64,000 nt of DNA from Vibrio sp. B1FLJ16 (GTDB lineage Bacteria > Pseudomonadota > Gammaproteobacteria > Enterobacterales > Vibrionaceae). A program made the translations under genes and the position numbers. The stretch spans positions 992,001 to 1,056,000 of the forward strand of contig NZ_HG992750.1 of NCBI RefSeq assembly GCF_905175385.1, read 5' to 3'. Shown piece after piece: positions 36,851 through 47,419 of this stretch (position 1 is its first letter; each line of letters opens with the position of its first letter). The notes under the pieces are model-generated. The model did not search any database. It worked only from the letters and a program-made list of their open reading frames with translations, and was not told the DNA's origin.

Positions 36851-39064
36851 TTAGAATAATGTTTCGAAGTCGCCATTGGTGTAGCGAACAACTACTGCAG
36901 TGTCTGTATCATCAATACTCGCCACTACATTACCGTTAACCTTAATTTGACCAGAAAGCTCACCCTGTTCATCCTCAGTTAACTCTGCTGTTGCGTTGTT
37001 ATTACTGATAGTGATGACTGGCGCTTGGTCAGATTCCGTGTCGATAATGCTGTCAATGTTTAGCTGTTCTTCGTTATAAATAACATGACCGTCAACGACA
37101 ACCGTGTTTAGTGCAGTACGAGAGACTTGAAGACTTACTTCACCCTGTTGTGGGTTTTCAGGGTTAAGCTCGGCATTCACTTTAGCTAATACAGAACCAC
37201 GAATAAACTTAGTCTCTGTTTCCTCTTGAGTTAACCCTTCTTCCTCGCTAACTGAAGAATCAGACACACCATCTTTATAACTCCACATCTCGTCTACATC
37301 GTTGAACGCGACAAAACCATCTGGGTTATCAATACGAATATCAATCAGAGCACCCATGCTTTGCTGGTCATATGCAATCTCACCACTTAGCGTAAATACA
37401 AGGCTTGAGAAAGTTGCACTTTCATCAAAATTGTAGGTGTATGTGTTTTCATAAACATTGCTTTCTATCGTTTCAACAAATTGCTCTAGCTCCGCAGATG
37501 CATAGTTAAAATCGTTCAACGTAGCGGTAATTGAGCCAGTTAGCGTTACAGGAGTAGACTCTGCGTCTTGTCCGGCAATAGTTAGATCTTGCAACACAAA
37601 GCTTAGTTGATCTGCAGATGATGAAGATTCGTCTGATTCTGCGTAGTTATAACCTTCATAGCTACCGGTATATTCACTACTTTCAGAAAAGTTAGCGATA
37701 ACAACTTCGCCCGATTCAGCACTGATAGTTGCAGCACCATTTTTAGCCATTAGCTGAGTGATTTTAAGATCGATGTTAGCCTGTGAGTCGAATCCGTCCT
37801 GACATTCAGTGCTATTAGCTAGTTCGTTACAAGACCCTGACTCATTTTCTTCTATTGCAATTGAACCAACGACCGTTAACTTAAGGTTGTCTGTGTCGAT
37901 TACATAAGTTTTAGTCTCACCATTCGCAGTAACGTCATATTCGCCTTGCTCGTCGAACAGGTCACTATTGATATGGTAAGCAATTGAAGAGAATGCACTT
38001 GCCAGCATATCAAATGCGCCATTCACATCATCTTCAAGCAACGCAGGGATAGGCTCTAAGCTATCTTCCATGCTCGCAAAACCAACACGTAGCGCACCAT
38101 CTTCTGTCGCTACAGAATCATAAACTGTGCGCACTTGTTTAACCAAGTTTTTACCTGCAGTGATTTCATCTGTTACTTCAGGCTCACTAATTGTCGGCTT
38201 AGTCTCTTTGTCTGAATCAATCTCTTGCTCTACAGAAGCCAGCAGTTCTGAATCTTCAGCTTTTTCACTAACAGAACCGATCACGTTAGTAGCCGCTGCT
38301 AATATCGCCGTTCTTAAAGTCTCGCTGTAATCTACTGCACTTGTTTGGTTAGCCCATAAGTCTTCAACAGGTTGACCTGCGTCCGCAATAGCTGCAGACA
38401 AAGTCGCCGCTTTAATTGATGCTAAATCACCACTTTCAACAGCAGCTTTTACTTGTTCCGCATCCGTTAAATCAACCGCGCCAATTTCAGATAGTTTCTG
38501 AGCATCAACACCCAGAACCTCAGCCACGTATTTCTTACCGGCATTCACACTTTCGATTGAAATTTCACTACCCGCACCAATTTCAATCGCGCGTTTTGCG
38601 GCTGCATCGGTAAGGTTTGTCATATGTGAAGTCAAAGAGTTTGACTCCGGGACGACGAGTGAAATAAGTTTAAAATCTTCAGCTACGTTAAACCAGTCAC
38701 CAAACTCCACACCATCAACAGCACATGCAGCATAGTCACACTTCATACGAGTTTGTGCATCTGGGTTGTTCTGTAAAACAAATAACAATGCTTTGTTTTG
38801 CGGAAGGCCTGATACTGAATAGGCGCCCGTTTCATCTGTCACTGCATTAGCAATTACTTCATCTTCCGGACACGCTTTATCAGCAACGTTTGCTGCTGTT
38901 GCGTTACACACGGTAATTAAGCCTTGGTCTACGATACCTTTGTTCGCAACACCTGCGACAGAAGACTGAGAAACACTCTCAGGAGTTGAACTGTCGCTAC
39001 CACCGCCACAGCCCGCAAGTAGCCCTGTTGCCGTCATTGCTACAACGAGTAATGATTTTTTCAT
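36851..39064 (-). CDS. Large surface or periplasmic lipoprotein of unknown function
   Basis: A 737-residue protein with a lipoprotein signal (MKKSLLVVAMTATGLLAGCG; acylated Cys19) and a Gly/Ser linker. Residues ~30-110 resemble a carboxypeptidase-regulatory-like fold (VTDETGAYSVSGLPQNKALL) containing several Cys. The middle is helical and acidic; the second half has repeated beta strands. Its strong acidity suits an exported protein of a marine bacterium. It precedes the beta-barrel gene on the same strand, suggesting that the two act together at the outer membrane, but no characterised family is recognised. Confidence 0.75.
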   Translation of the reverse strand: MKKSLLVVAMTATGLLAGCGGGSDSSTPESVSQSSVAGVANKGIVDQGLITVCNATAANVADKACPEDEVIANAVTDETGAYSVSGLPQNKALLFVLQNNPDAQTRMKCDYAACAVDGVEFGDWFNVAEDFKLISLVVPESNSLTSHMTNLTDAAAKRAIEIGAGSEISIESVNAGKKYVAEVLGVDAQKLSEIGAVDLTDAEQVKAAVESGDLASIKAATLSAAIADAGQPVEDLWANQTSAVDYSETLRTAILAAATNVIGSVSEKAEDSELLASVEQEIDSDKETKPTISEPEVTDEITAGKNLVKQVRTVYDSVATEDGALRVGFASMEDSLEPIPALLEDDVNGAFDMLASAFSSIAYHINSDLFDEQGEYDVTANGETKTYVIDTDNLKLTVVGSIAIEENESGSCNELANSTECQDGFDSQANIDLKITQLMAKNGAATISAESGEVVIANFSESSEYTGSYEGYNYAESDESSSSADQLSFVLQDLTIAGQDAESTPVTLTGSITATLNDFNYASAELEQFVETIESNVYENTYTYNFDESATFSSLVFTLSGEIAYDQQSMGALIDIRIDNPDGFVAFNDVDEMWSYKDGVSDSSVSEEEGLTQEETETKFIRGSVLAKVNAELNPENPQQGEVSLQVSRTALNTVVVDGHVIYNEEQLNIDSIIDTESDQAPVITISNNNATAELTEDEQGELSGQIKVNGNVVASIDDTDTAVVVRYTNGDFETLF

Positions 39065-39448
39065 GAATAAACAATCCTATTTGTATTTTCTAATAATAAT
39101 GGGTGATAAAGTTTATTTTTATATGGAACTAAATTATCACCCGCGAGGATACTATATTAATCATTTATTGTTATCAATTAGCACTGTGACCTTTATTCAA
39201 TAACTGCGAAACATTTGTGACTTATAAGCAACATTTAATTGAATAACACGCTTATTTATACTGAGAACTTGATAGGTCAATATCCGAGCAATTAATGAGG
39301 CCTTTAAATTGGCTTGATTGATATAATATTCTCTAGTTCAGTAAAGTCATTTGAAAGCGCATACAAATAATGATAGAGATACGGTTCACAAAAACATAAC
39401 AACAATCTTATTTGGAATACCCTGTATTCCTGCTGGTTAGGAACCTCT
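39065..39448. other. Intergenic region between lipoprotein gene and azlC
   Basis: About 380 bp, AT-rich, holding the two divergent promoters. An inverted repeat TTATTCAAT/ATTGAATAA spans about 39193-39245 but with a long loop; significance unclear. Confidence 0.35.
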
Positions 39449-40180
39449 ATGGAAGAAAATCAACACTCGCTCCACCCTCCTTCAAATAGACTGCACGAGT
39501 TTACTCGATTCGATGTATGGAGCGGCTTTACCCAACTATTACCATTATCCATCTTCGTAGTGATATTCGGGCTTGCATTTGGCGTAGCTGCAGCGCAAAC
39601 CGGCTTAGACGCTTTACCCACTCTGTTAATGAGTGGTCTTGTGTTTGCGGGCGCTTCTCAGTTCGCAACATTGGACATGTGGGGGACCCAAGTCCCACTA
39701 ATTCCGGTTCTCATTACCGTCTTTGCCATAAACGCAAGACACCTGCTTATGGGCGCAACACTCTACCCTTGGTTAAGACAACTACCACCAGCAAAACGTT
39801 ACGGTGTAATGCTTGTTGCATCAGATGCTAACTGGGCTATGGCGATGAACGCGTTTGGTAAGAAAGAGCCCGGTTTAGGTTTATTAGTCGGAGGTGGTCT
39901 CGCTCTTTGGGGCTTCTGGATCGTTGGTACCTGGATTGGTATCTACTTTGGCAGCGCGATTAAAGATCCGGTAAGTCTGGGGCTGGATATGGTAATGGGC
40001 TGTTTCTTACTCTCTATGACCATAGTTGGCCCTAAGAATCTGCGTATATTTGCTATCTGGGGCGTCGCTGCTGGTTCTTCATTACTGGCTTATTGGTATC
40101 TGCCGGAAAATAGTCACGTAGTGGTTGGCGCAATTGCGGGTGGAATACTCGGAGCGTGCTGGAAGGAGAAAAAAGCATGA
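39449..40180 (+). CDS. azlC: Branched-chain amino acid exporter large subunit, AzlC family
   Basis: A 243-residue inner-membrane protein with several helices. FGVAAAQTGLDALPTLLMSGLVFAGASQFA near the start and NARHLLMGATLYPWL are AzlC signatures. With AzlD it exports branched-chain amino acids such as valine. AGGAA precedes the ATG. Its TGA overlaps the azlD ATG by 4 bp, indicating translational coupling. Confidence 0.9.
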   Translation: MEENQHSLHPPSNRLHEFTRFDVWSGFTQLLPLSIFVVIFGLAFGVAAAQTGLDALPTLLMSGLVFAGASQFATLDMWGTQVPLIPVLITVFAINARHLLMGATLYPWLRQLPPAKRYGVMLVASDANWAMAMNAFGKKEPGLGLLVGGGLALWGFWIVGTWIGIYFGSAIKDPVSLGLDMVMGCFLLSMTIVGPKNLRIFAIWGVAAGSSLLAYWYLPENSHVVVGAIAGGILGACWKEKKA

Positions 40181-40485
40181 ATATAGAAACGACTTTCGGC
40201 GGCACACTTCTGATCATTTTTGCTATGGCAATTGTGACGCTTGCAACACGCTGGGGCGGCGTATTTGTTATGTCATTTATTCCAATCAGCGAACGGGTAC
40301 AGCGTTTTATCACAGCCATGTCAGGTTCTGTATTAGTTGCCCTGATCGCCCCTCTCGCAGTTGAAGGTGACAACGGCGCACGAATGGCACTGCTTTCTAC
40401 CGCGGTAGTGATGTTTATCGTTAAAAAACCGTTACCTGCAATAGCCGCCGGTATTATTGCGGCGGCTGCAGTAAGAGCAATCTGA
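40177..40485 (+). CDS. azlD: Branched-chain amino acid exporter small subunit, AzlD family
   Basis: A 102-residue membrane protein with four short helices, matching the AzlD partner. I start it at ATG 40177, which overlaps the azlC stop as ATGA; a start seven codons earlier would lie deep inside azlC. Contains TLATRWGGVFVMSF and a C-terminal hydrophobic helix. Confidence 0.9.
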   Translation: MNIETTFGGTLLIIFAMAIVTLATRWGGVFVMSFIPISERVQRFITAMSGSVLVALIAPLAVEGDNGARMALLSTAVVMFIVKKPLPAIAAGIIAAAAVRAI

Positions 40486-40594
40486 TCTCCTTACGGCTTC
40501 TTGCTTCTATTAGAAAAAGCCCCAACGCTTATTGTTTATAAATATTCGTTGAGGCTTTACATTTTATAGGTTCGGCACTTTAGCCATTTTAATA

Positions 40595-42301
40595 TTATGC
40601 GCAGCAGTTACAATTACGCTTATATTTATCCATCTTACCAATCCCTGGGTTGAAGGTATTCGTTGGGTCAAGTTCATGATAGAACTTCTGCAACGAGTTC
40701 TCTGCTTCATATAAGTGCCCGACATTATGCTCGGCCGGGTATTTAGCGCCGCGGCTATTTAAATGCTCTAGCATAAGCTTCTTCATCAGTTTGGTATCAG
40801 TGCCCTTTTTAAACACATAATCCTGATGGAACACGTAACACATGAAATGCCCGTAGTAGAGAGACTGAACGAGATTCTTGCTTACTTCTTCCGGTAAGGT
40901 TTCCAACCACTCTTCATCGTTACGACGCAGCGCTATATCTAATGCGACAATATCTTCGACTTCATTGCGGTGAATCGTCTCATAACGAATCGCTGCGCCT
41001 GCCGCTGCAAAACGATGTAAGAAAGCTTTTTTACCCTCTTCAGGTGTACATTCGAAAAAGTCGCAATCACTTTCAACAGCCCATACTTCTTTCAGGTATT
41101 TTTGCGCTTCTGTAATACCACCGTCGCTCATTTTCAGGATAAGGTGGTGTTCGTATTTATCACGGTAATCCAGCATACGCTCAGGCAAATGCTGCGGGAA
41201 TAACTTACTCGCGTAATATAAGATCGAATCTGGCAGATATTTACTTACAAAGGGGACGCGCTCTAAAAAGTTTTCTACTTTTGCTTTTAGCGCAAACATC
41301 TTAGGTAGTCTGTCCGTACCTAACTTATCAATAGATAGAAACACATCCTTACCGTACTTCTCTGCCATGTTGAAGATATCCCGATGCAGATACTCTCCCA
41401 TTTCAGGCAGGTTTTCGAACGTCGACAGGAGGTCTTTTCTTAACTTAGTCAGCTTAGCCGGATCATTCGTACCAAGGTAAAAAACCTGTTCCTTTTCTGG
41501 TACCGGGTAACTGTCTACACGAACAGCAAATACTCCAAGTTTGCCTGCACAGCCACTGGCTTCGAATAGTCGGCGCTCATCGGCATTGAAGCGAGAAGGA
41601 ATATCAGAGGTCACATCACGAACGCGCTCATCGTATTCTTTATCTGAAGCCATACGATCATCATGAACAATCTTGGCAGGTTCGAAGTTGCCTTCTTGCA
41701 AGTTTGTCAGAATTTCTTCCGGCGTCTCACCAAGCCCTTCAATACCAAGATGGTTAACAAGGTTTAAATTACCTTGTTTATCTACCTGAGCATATATCGC
41801 CAGTTCTGTATAAGCAGGGCCACGTTTCACCAACGCGCCACCAGAGTTATTCGCAATGCCGCCAACAACGGTAGCTCCCAGCGACGAAGAACCGATGATG
41901 GAGTGCGGAGCACGATTGACCGCTTTCAACGATTTCTCAAGGGAGTGTAAGCTTGCGCCGGGCAAACAAACCGCCTGCTTACCACCGTCAATTAGGTGAA
42001 TTTTCTTAATTTTAGTAATGTTAATCACAACCACTTCACGGTCATAATCATTGCCACTCGGGGCTGAGCCTTCAGTAAGACCGGTCTTCGCCGCCTGCAT
42101 GATGATGATGCAGTTAGCCTCGACACATTGTTTAATGATCTTCCATTGCTCCAACAAGGTATTGGGAAATACGACGGCAAGCGCTGTACCACTTCCTGAA
42201 CGAAAACCGGAGCGGTAATATTTAGTTTTAACTTGATCAGTGAGGACGTTTTCTTCACCGACAATCGTTTTAAATTCTTCTATCAGCTGCTTTTGTTTCA
42301 T
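40595..42301 (-). CDS. dld: Quinone-dependent D-lactate dehydrogenase
   Basis: A 568-residue peripheral membrane flavoenzyme oxidising D-lactate to pyruvate with electrons passed to quinone. The N-terminal FAD-binding domain shows YYRSGFRSGSGTALAVVFP and GGIANNSGGALVKRGPAY; the C-terminal half carries the D-lactate dehydrogenase membrane-binding domain. It ends in CNCCA, an unusual cysteine tail. The length fits E. coli Dld. It is divergent from nothing; the LysR gene upstream on the same strand might control it. Confidence 0.93.
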   Translation of the reverse strand: MKQKQLIEEFKTIVGEENVLTDQVKTKYYRSGFRSGSGTALAVVFPNTLLEQWKIIKQCVEANCIIIMQAAKTGLTEGSAPSGNDYDREVVVINITKIKKIHLIDGGKQAVCLPGASLHSLEKSLKAVNRAPHSIIGSSSLGATVVGGIANNSGGALVKRGPAYTELAIYAQVDKQGNLNLVNHLGIEGLGETPEEILTNLQEGNFEPAKIVHDDRMASDKEYDERVRDVTSDIPSRFNADERRLFEASGCAGKLGVFAVRVDSYPVPEKEQVFYLGTNDPAKLTKLRKDLLSTFENLPEMGEYLHRDIFNMAEKYGKDVFLSIDKLGTDRLPKMFALKAKVENFLERVPFVSKYLPDSILYYASKLFPQHLPERMLDYRDKYEHHLILKMSDGGITEAQKYLKEVWAVESDCDFFECTPEEGKKAFLHRFAAAGAAIRYETIHRNEVEDIVALDIALRRNDEEWLETLPEEVSKNLVQSLYYGHFMCYVFHQDYVFKKGTDTKLMKKLMLEHLNSRGAKYPAEHNVGHLYEAENSLQKFYHELDPTNTFNPGIGKMDKYKRNCNCCA

Positions 42302-42705
42302 ATCCGTATCTCTAATTATTTTACTTTACTCATATCGCTATAGGGTAAGAGGTCGATTGAGTTTGGCTCACTATAGGCAGTGCGTTTTCCTACGTCTATT
42401 GATGGTTTTCAATCGACTCGTAACCAGTTCCTAGAAAAACCATTAAATTACTATTTTTCAGGAAGTTAAGATTTAACTCTGTGATATTTGGGCGAAGAAA
42501 CAGATTGTTTCCATATAGAAACAATAACAAAACCAATCATTAACATGTGTGCGCAATATCGAGTTATTCAAGTTAACGACGAGTTAGTCGAGTTGTTTAA
42601 GTAACTAAATAGGTGGGATTTTTACGGAAAAGCAGTCGGTACAAATGAGACAGTAAGCCAATGGGGAATGTTGCATTTATGTACGCAACTTACGCAACTG
42701 AAGAG
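42302..42705. other. Intergenic region upstream of dld
   Basis: About 400 bp; nothing coding is credible. It contains short repeats of GAGTT/TCGAG type around 42560-42600 and presumably the dld promoter. Confidence 0.35.
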
Positions 42706-43608
42706 TCAAAAGCGATGGCTCTGGCTTTGAAACGTGGCGTACAAGTGATCGATAAAGATCTTCACTTTCTCTGGCTGCTGGCGTGTATAAGGGTAAACAG
42801 CATAAATACCAAGACACTTTGCTGTTTCATCTTTAAACAGCTGAATCAAACGACCTTGTTTTAGGTCTTCATACACCAAAACACGCGGTACATAGATAAT
42901 ACCCTGCCCGAGTAGAGCGACATTCCTTAGTACAGATGAGTTATTGATACACAAATTCCCATCAACAGTGACTTGATAAGTGTCATCTCCATTTTTGAAA
43001 GCCCATTCACGAGCTCCCGTTTCCTGATAGGCGTACACCAGACAGTTATGCTTTTCTAACTCGATTGGCTGCTTTGGAATACCGTGTCTGGCAAGATATT
43101 TCGGAGAGGCACATACGATCCAGTTTGCATCGACGAGCTTTCGGGCTATCAGGCTGGAGTCTGGTAACACACCAGTCCGTATAGCCAGATCAAACCTCTC
43201 ATTCACAATATCGACGAAACGATTATCAAGCTCCATATCAATATTGATGTCAGGGTATTTGCTATTAAATTCGGCGATAGCACCAGGCAGAATTAACTCA
43301 CCAGAAATAGTTGGAACGGTAATTTTGATGCTGCCGGATAAATCCTTACCTAAACCGATAATCGATTCTTCAGCGGTCGCAACTGCATGGTAAACCGATT
43401 TGGCATGTTCAAAGAAATACTGCCCAGCTTCACTTAACGTTATGTTGCGTGTGGTTCGATAAAGCAGCTGTACACCTAGGTCTTGTTCCAGCTTTGCAAT
43501 GCGCTTACTAACAACGGATTTAGTCAGTTCCATTTGTCTTGCTGCGCCGCTAAACGAACCTTGCTCGACCAAATGATAAAAGATGATGTAATCGTCGGTA
43601 TTTCTCAT
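42706..43608 (-). CDS. LysR-family transcriptional regulator
   Basis: A 300-residue LTTR of the CrgA/AaeR-like branch. HTH: GSFSGAARQMELTKSVVSKRIAKLE; effector domain from about residue 90 with IKITVPTISGELIL and DLAIRTGVLPDSSLIARKL. It lies about 400 bp upstream of dld on the same strand. Target and effector unknown. Confidence 0.88.
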   Translation of the reverse strand: MRNTDDYIIFYHLVEQGSFSGAARQMELTKSVVSKRIAKLEQDLGVQLLYRTTRNITLSEAGQYFFEHAKSVYHAVATAEESIIGLGKDLSGSIKITVPTISGELILPGAIAEFNSKYPDINIDMELDNRFVDIVNERFDLAIRTGVLPDSSLIARKLVDANWIVCASPKYLARHGIPKQPIELEKHNCLVYAYQETGAREWAFKNGDDTYQVTVDGNLCINNSSVLRNVALLGQGIIYVPRVLVYEDLKQGRLIQLFKDETAKCLGIYAVYPYTRQQPEKVKIFIDHLYATFQSQSHRF

Positions 43609-43742
43609 ACTGCTCTTTCAATCCTTTAAGAAAGCGTATTGTAAACAAAGCAAGTCTTCAGTGCTAAATGTAGAATCACACTTATCCGATCCGCTATTGC
43701 AGTAATTCTTATTAAATCGCAATTGGGTCAAATTGCAGATAC

Positions 43743-43766
43743 AAAAAAACCAGCTTTCGCTGGCTT
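43743..43766 (-). terminator. Terminator of the second tRNA-Cys
   Basis: CCAGC-GAAA-GCTGG with a following run of seven T on the minus strand. Confidence 0.75.
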
Positions 43767-43824
43767 GATGTTGATGCTTGAAGCACCGAGATATCGCTTA
43801 GAGCCATATCTGAACAATTTGTTA

Positions 43825-43898
43825 TGGAGGCGCCTCCCGGAGTCGAACCGAGGTCCACGGATTTGCAATCCGCTGCATAGCCACTCTGCCAAGGCGCC
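43825..43898 (-). tRNA. tRNA-Cys (GCA), copy 2
   Basis: Base-for-base identical to the gene at 35096-35169, again with encoded CCA. It stands alone. Confidence 0.95.
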
Positions 43899-43943
43899 GT
43901 CACATTTAACGCTTAAAAGGTCTCCCCCGTTGCGTTGGTCGCT

Positions 43944-43971
43944 ACTTTACGGATTCAGAAAAGATAGTCAA
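43944..43971 (-). promoter_or_regulatory. Promoter of tRNA-Cys copy 2
   Basis: Minus strand TTGACT, 16 bases, TAAAGT, followed by a GC-rich stretch with GGGGGA. Same -10 and spacing as the other tRNA promoter. Confidence 0.7.
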
Positions 43972-44032
43972 ACACAAATATCTTAATTTTTGTTTGTTTG
44001 CTTTCTTTTAAATCATTTAGACCAAGATTCGA

Positions 44033-45493
44033 TCAGTTAGAGCCATTACCAACGCGTTTAAGGAGACGCCCAACAACATTTGGATGATACGACCAGACGT
44101 GATCAAACATCGACATTAATGCCGGATTACCATATTTAGACAAGCTGATCGCATGAAAACGGTTTTTCTTCGCTTTAAGCGCAGTCACTTTCGCCAGCAA
44201 TTCGTCTTGTTGCTTTGGTGCGATAAAATCCGAAATAACTACCATGTCAGCATTCTTATATTTCTCACCACTCATCAGATCAATCGATTTAATCAGCGTT
44301 GGCTCTAAATCTGTACCACCATGAAAGCTGTACGTTAAGAAATCTGCTGCCTCACGCAAACCATCTTGTCTAGTGAGTTCGTAGGTAATGTGCTCGGTAG
44401 AAAATATAATGACGTAGCAATCACGCTGTTCGGCTAAGGCGATCTGCATCAGCGCGTACGCCATTGCTTTTGCACATTGCTCCGGAAAACCACTCATGGA
44501 ACCAGACGCATCGACACAAACAATGAAAGGACCTTTTTCGATATCTACCGCTTTGTTGTCTGGGCGGTGGGCTTTCACTTTACGTAGCGTACGAGACTTA
44601 CCCTGAGTACGGTAGTTCATCAGGCGTTTGTCGACAAGATGCTTATAGAACACGACTTCCAGTTCAGGATACGCCAAAAACATCGTTTCGTTTGGTAAGA
44701 GTTTATTTAAATCATCACTCTCATGGATACCTACAATGTCGTCGGTCGCTTCGTCACTTTTCTCTTCAACCATTTGCAGCTCTTCAGTGGGCGCACGGTT
44801 AAGATCGGGATCATTCACCTGCCCTGCCATACGGCCAAGTTGCTCAGCAATCTCCTGAAGCCCCTTGTGCTTTTTCAAGAACTCAGCGTGACGTTTCATC
44901 ACCGTTAGGTCAGTTTTGCTTAGTTTGGCAGAAGCCATATCCCATAAACGGCCCACACTTTCGGCATCACCAGACTCGGTTACTTTATCCATGTTGCGCA
45001 TGGTCTCCATACGCTGATAAAGGTCGTTGAGCACTTTTTCTTTATTCGCTTCCAGCTCACTTAGCTGAGCTTGCTTAATCGCATCGGCAAGGCTTTGATA
45101 CCACTGGTCACAAAAATAGTGTGGGAACATTGGGTTATTGACCCCTTTGTTCTTTTCCATCATACGACGCGCTTGCATATAGAACGCAGAATGCCATTCG
45201 AGCTTTTTGATCACCTCTTCAATGCGCTCAAAAAACTCATCTTCGTTCCAATGAATGACTTCCTGATATAAAGCAAGCTCTTGCTGGAATCGCTCAGTTT
45301 CACATACCTTAGTAATGCGTTTCTTAACGCCGCCGCGCCATTTTAAAAGATGGTTTTTAACCGAAGATTTAACACCTCGATTTTCTGCCATCATCATAAC
45401 CTGAGAGCGCGCCATCAGGTCGTTCACAGCGCTGTCTATGATGCCGGAATCCGCAATCATCAGGGCTAAGTTAAATCCGTCTGCTCCTAACAT
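44033..45493 (-). CDS. viaA: ATPase RavA stimulator ViaA (VWA domain)
   Basis: A 486-residue cytoplasmic protein. The C-terminal third is a von Willebrand A domain with the MIDAS motif DASGSMSG and a later TDLEP; the N-terminal two thirds are helical. It lies 9 bp after ravA, with a strong AAGGAGG ribosome site, forming the ravA-viaA operon. In E. coli the pair acts as a chaperone-like system linked to respiratory complexes and aminoglycoside sensitivity under low oxygen. Length matches the family. Confidence 0.93.
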   Translation of the reverse strand: MLGADGFNLALMIADSGIIDSAVNDLMARSQVMMMAENRGVKSSVKNHLLKWRGGVKKRITKVCETERFQQELALYQEVIHWNEDEFFERIEEVIKKLEWHSAFYMQARRMMEKNKGVNNPMFPHYFCDQWYQSLADAIKQAQLSELEANKEKVLNDLYQRMETMRNMDKVTESGDAESVGRLWDMASAKLSKTDLTVMKRHAEFLKKHKGLQEIAEQLGRMAGQVNDPDLNRAPTEELQMVEEKSDEATDDIVGIHESDDLNKLLPNETMFLAYPELEVVFYKHLVDKRLMNYRTQGKSRTLRKVKAHRPDNKAVDIEKGPFIVCVDASGSMSGFPEQCAKAMAYALMQIALAEQRDCYVIIFSTEHITYELTRQDGLREAADFLTYSFHGGTDLEPTLIKSIDLMSGEKYKNADMVVISDFIAPKQQDELLAKVTALKAKKNRFHAISLSKYGNPALMSMFDHVWSYHPNVVGRLLKRVGNGSN

Positions 45494-45502
45494 GTCGCCT
45501 CC

Positions 45503-47164
45503 TTAAGAGAAAAACTGTTGTAAGTTTTTAAAGCGTTGAATAATTTTCTCGCTCTCTCCCTGGATAGACTCTAACCTCTGACTTACCTGTTGCAGACTTG
45601 ATTCCATTAAACGCGGTAATTCCGGGTCCACAAAACTGTGTGGCAGTGCTGCATGAAAGTTCGCTTTCACCTTACGCATGTGATGTTCAGCTTCGCTTAG
45701 CTGACTTACCGCTTTTTCACTTTGAGCAAGCCAATTGTCATAACGTTCCATATCCAAGCCATCTTGCGTTACTAATCCGACAAGAATACCCCGGTTGGCA
45801 ATATCGCGGATAACCAGGTTGCTTCCCGCATCAACATCAAAACGTAAGCGACACATACTGGTGTTTTGGTTAACGTACCCATACACATCGCCGTGCCCCT
45901 CTTTGATCACTCGATCTAACTCGTCTTTTGGTACGTATACCCAACGACTATCGCCTTTTTCTGATTCAGACACTGACATGTTGCTCTGCAGCATTACCAG
46001 CTTCGCTAGGTTCGTGGCACTACCCACTTTGTAAATCTTTGCTTTTGACGTGTCGAAACGCATGGTTTCTTTACGTAAAATCCCGGTAGCTACTTCTGAT
46101 GTGAGTGTCATCCGGTAGGTGTCTTCTAGCTCGTGCTGCACGTCAATGAGAGCTTCACGACAATAATCGATTTCTTGCTCTGCATCTTGCTGATCAAATG
46201 CGTGTTTAAGAGCAAACTCTTGAACTACGTCCCGAACAACATCCCGCGACTCAGGGCTATTCCATAAACAATCTTGCAAAAGCAGAAGATCTAGCGGATT
46301 GATTTCATCACGTCCGTTAAAGAATGCGCTCGCTTTAAGCAGCTTCACCGCCTTCTTCCAGCGACGGTCAGACACATACATATCGGTATTTGCAGCGTCA
46401 CCAAATTCAGCTTCTACCTTGCTCTCTAACATAGTCTTGAGCTGAAATAGCTTCTCGAATGCGTCGTCTGTCAATGTCAGTTTATCGAGCTGTTGTTGCC
46501 ATTGATGGTACTCTTCATCTGTAATCGCTAAACCTTCAGGAATTTGCGCTTCCTGAGAGGTACCGACAGTCAGCATCGACTTAAAGTTTTGTTTGTTTTG
46601 AATACGGTTTACGAATACGCGCACTAGCATACGGTCATAAAGTGCATCCAGACCACTATCTTCATCTGGAAGCTCATTGGATGCTGAAACCAACAAACGC
46701 ATCGGAACACGCTCAATATCACTGCCGTTTTTAAACGTTTTTTCGTTCACGACGGTCAACAAGGTGTTCAGAATCGCAGGGCCTGCTTTCCAAATCTCAT
46801 CCAGAAAAACAACTTGAGCCGTCGGCAGGTAGCCTTTGGTCAAACGTACGTAACGTCCGTTATCTTTCAGCTCTTGAATGCTCAGTGGGCCGAATACTTC
46901 TTCCGGTGTTGAGAAACGCGTCATTAAGTATTCAAAGTAGCTACTGTTATCAAATGCCTGAATCAATCGCTTCGCAATCAGGCTTTTTGCAATCCCCGGA
47001 GGACCGAGAAGAAACACGCTTTCACCAGCTAGAGCAGCGAGAAGACAAAGTTTGATGGTATGCTCACGCTCGTAAACCCCATCAGTCAATGCTTTAGCCA
47101 GCTTATTGATTCTTTCAGAAAGGAGAGCTTTATCGGCATTTGATGCAAAGGAAGGTTGAATCAT
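45503..47164 (-). CDS. ravA: MoxR-family AAA+ ATPase RavA
   Basis: A 553-residue AAA+ ATPase. Walker A is [10 protein letters not shown] (residues ~57-66), Walker [16 protein letters not shown], and sensor 1 [15 protein letters not shown]. The C-terminal part has the triple-helical and LARA-type extension that in E. coli binds LdcI. First gene of ravA-viaA; hexameric partner of ViaA. Confidence 0.94.
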   Translation of the reverse strand: MIQPSFASNADKALLSERINKLAKALTDGVYEREHTIKLCLLAALAGESVFLLGPPGIAKSLIAKRLIQAFDNSSYFEYLMTRFSTPEEVFGPLSIQELKDNGRYVRLTKGYLPTAQVVFLDEIWKAGPAILNTLLTVVNEKTFKNGSDIERVPMRLLVSASNELPDEDSGLDALYDRMLVRVFVNRIQNKQNFKSMLTVGTSQEAQIPEGLAITDEEYHQWQQQLDKLTLTDDAFEKLFQLKTMLESKVEAEFGDAANTDMYVSDRRWKKAVKLLKASAFFNGRDEINPLDLLLLQDCLWNSPESRDVVRDVVQEFALKHAFDQQDAEQEIDYCREALIDVQHELEDTYRMTLTSEVATGILRKETMRFDTSKAKIYKVGSATNLAKLVMLQSNMSVSESEKGDSRWVYVPKDELDRVIKEGHGDVYGYVNQNTSMCRLRFDVDAGSNLVIRDIANRGILVGLVTQDGLDMERYDNWLAQSEKAVSQLSEAEHHMRKVKANFHAALPHSFVDPELPRLMESSLQQVSQRLESIQGESEKIIQRFKNLQQFFS

Positions 47165-47419
47165 ACGGGCTCCGGCTGCTGAACTGATGTTGTATGTTTA
47201 TTTTTATACATTTGTTATAACTTTGTTACAAGTTTAATTTATTCTAGTGCTCCTTATAACAGATGCGTAGTTCTGACATTTCTCAGTAATCAAAGTTTTC
47301 ATTTATGAGATGCATATCACTGAAAATACGAACGTTAATTTCATCAATATTTACTTTTTCTTTTGTTTCTAGACGAATATCGTTAATGTTCAAACTAGCC
47401 TTTATCGCAAGGATACTTA

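Noticed and set aside
39193-39245. Inverted repeat TTATTCAAT/ATTGAATAA
   Set aside because: AT-rich 9-bp arms with a loop of over 30 bases are expected by chance in such DNA.
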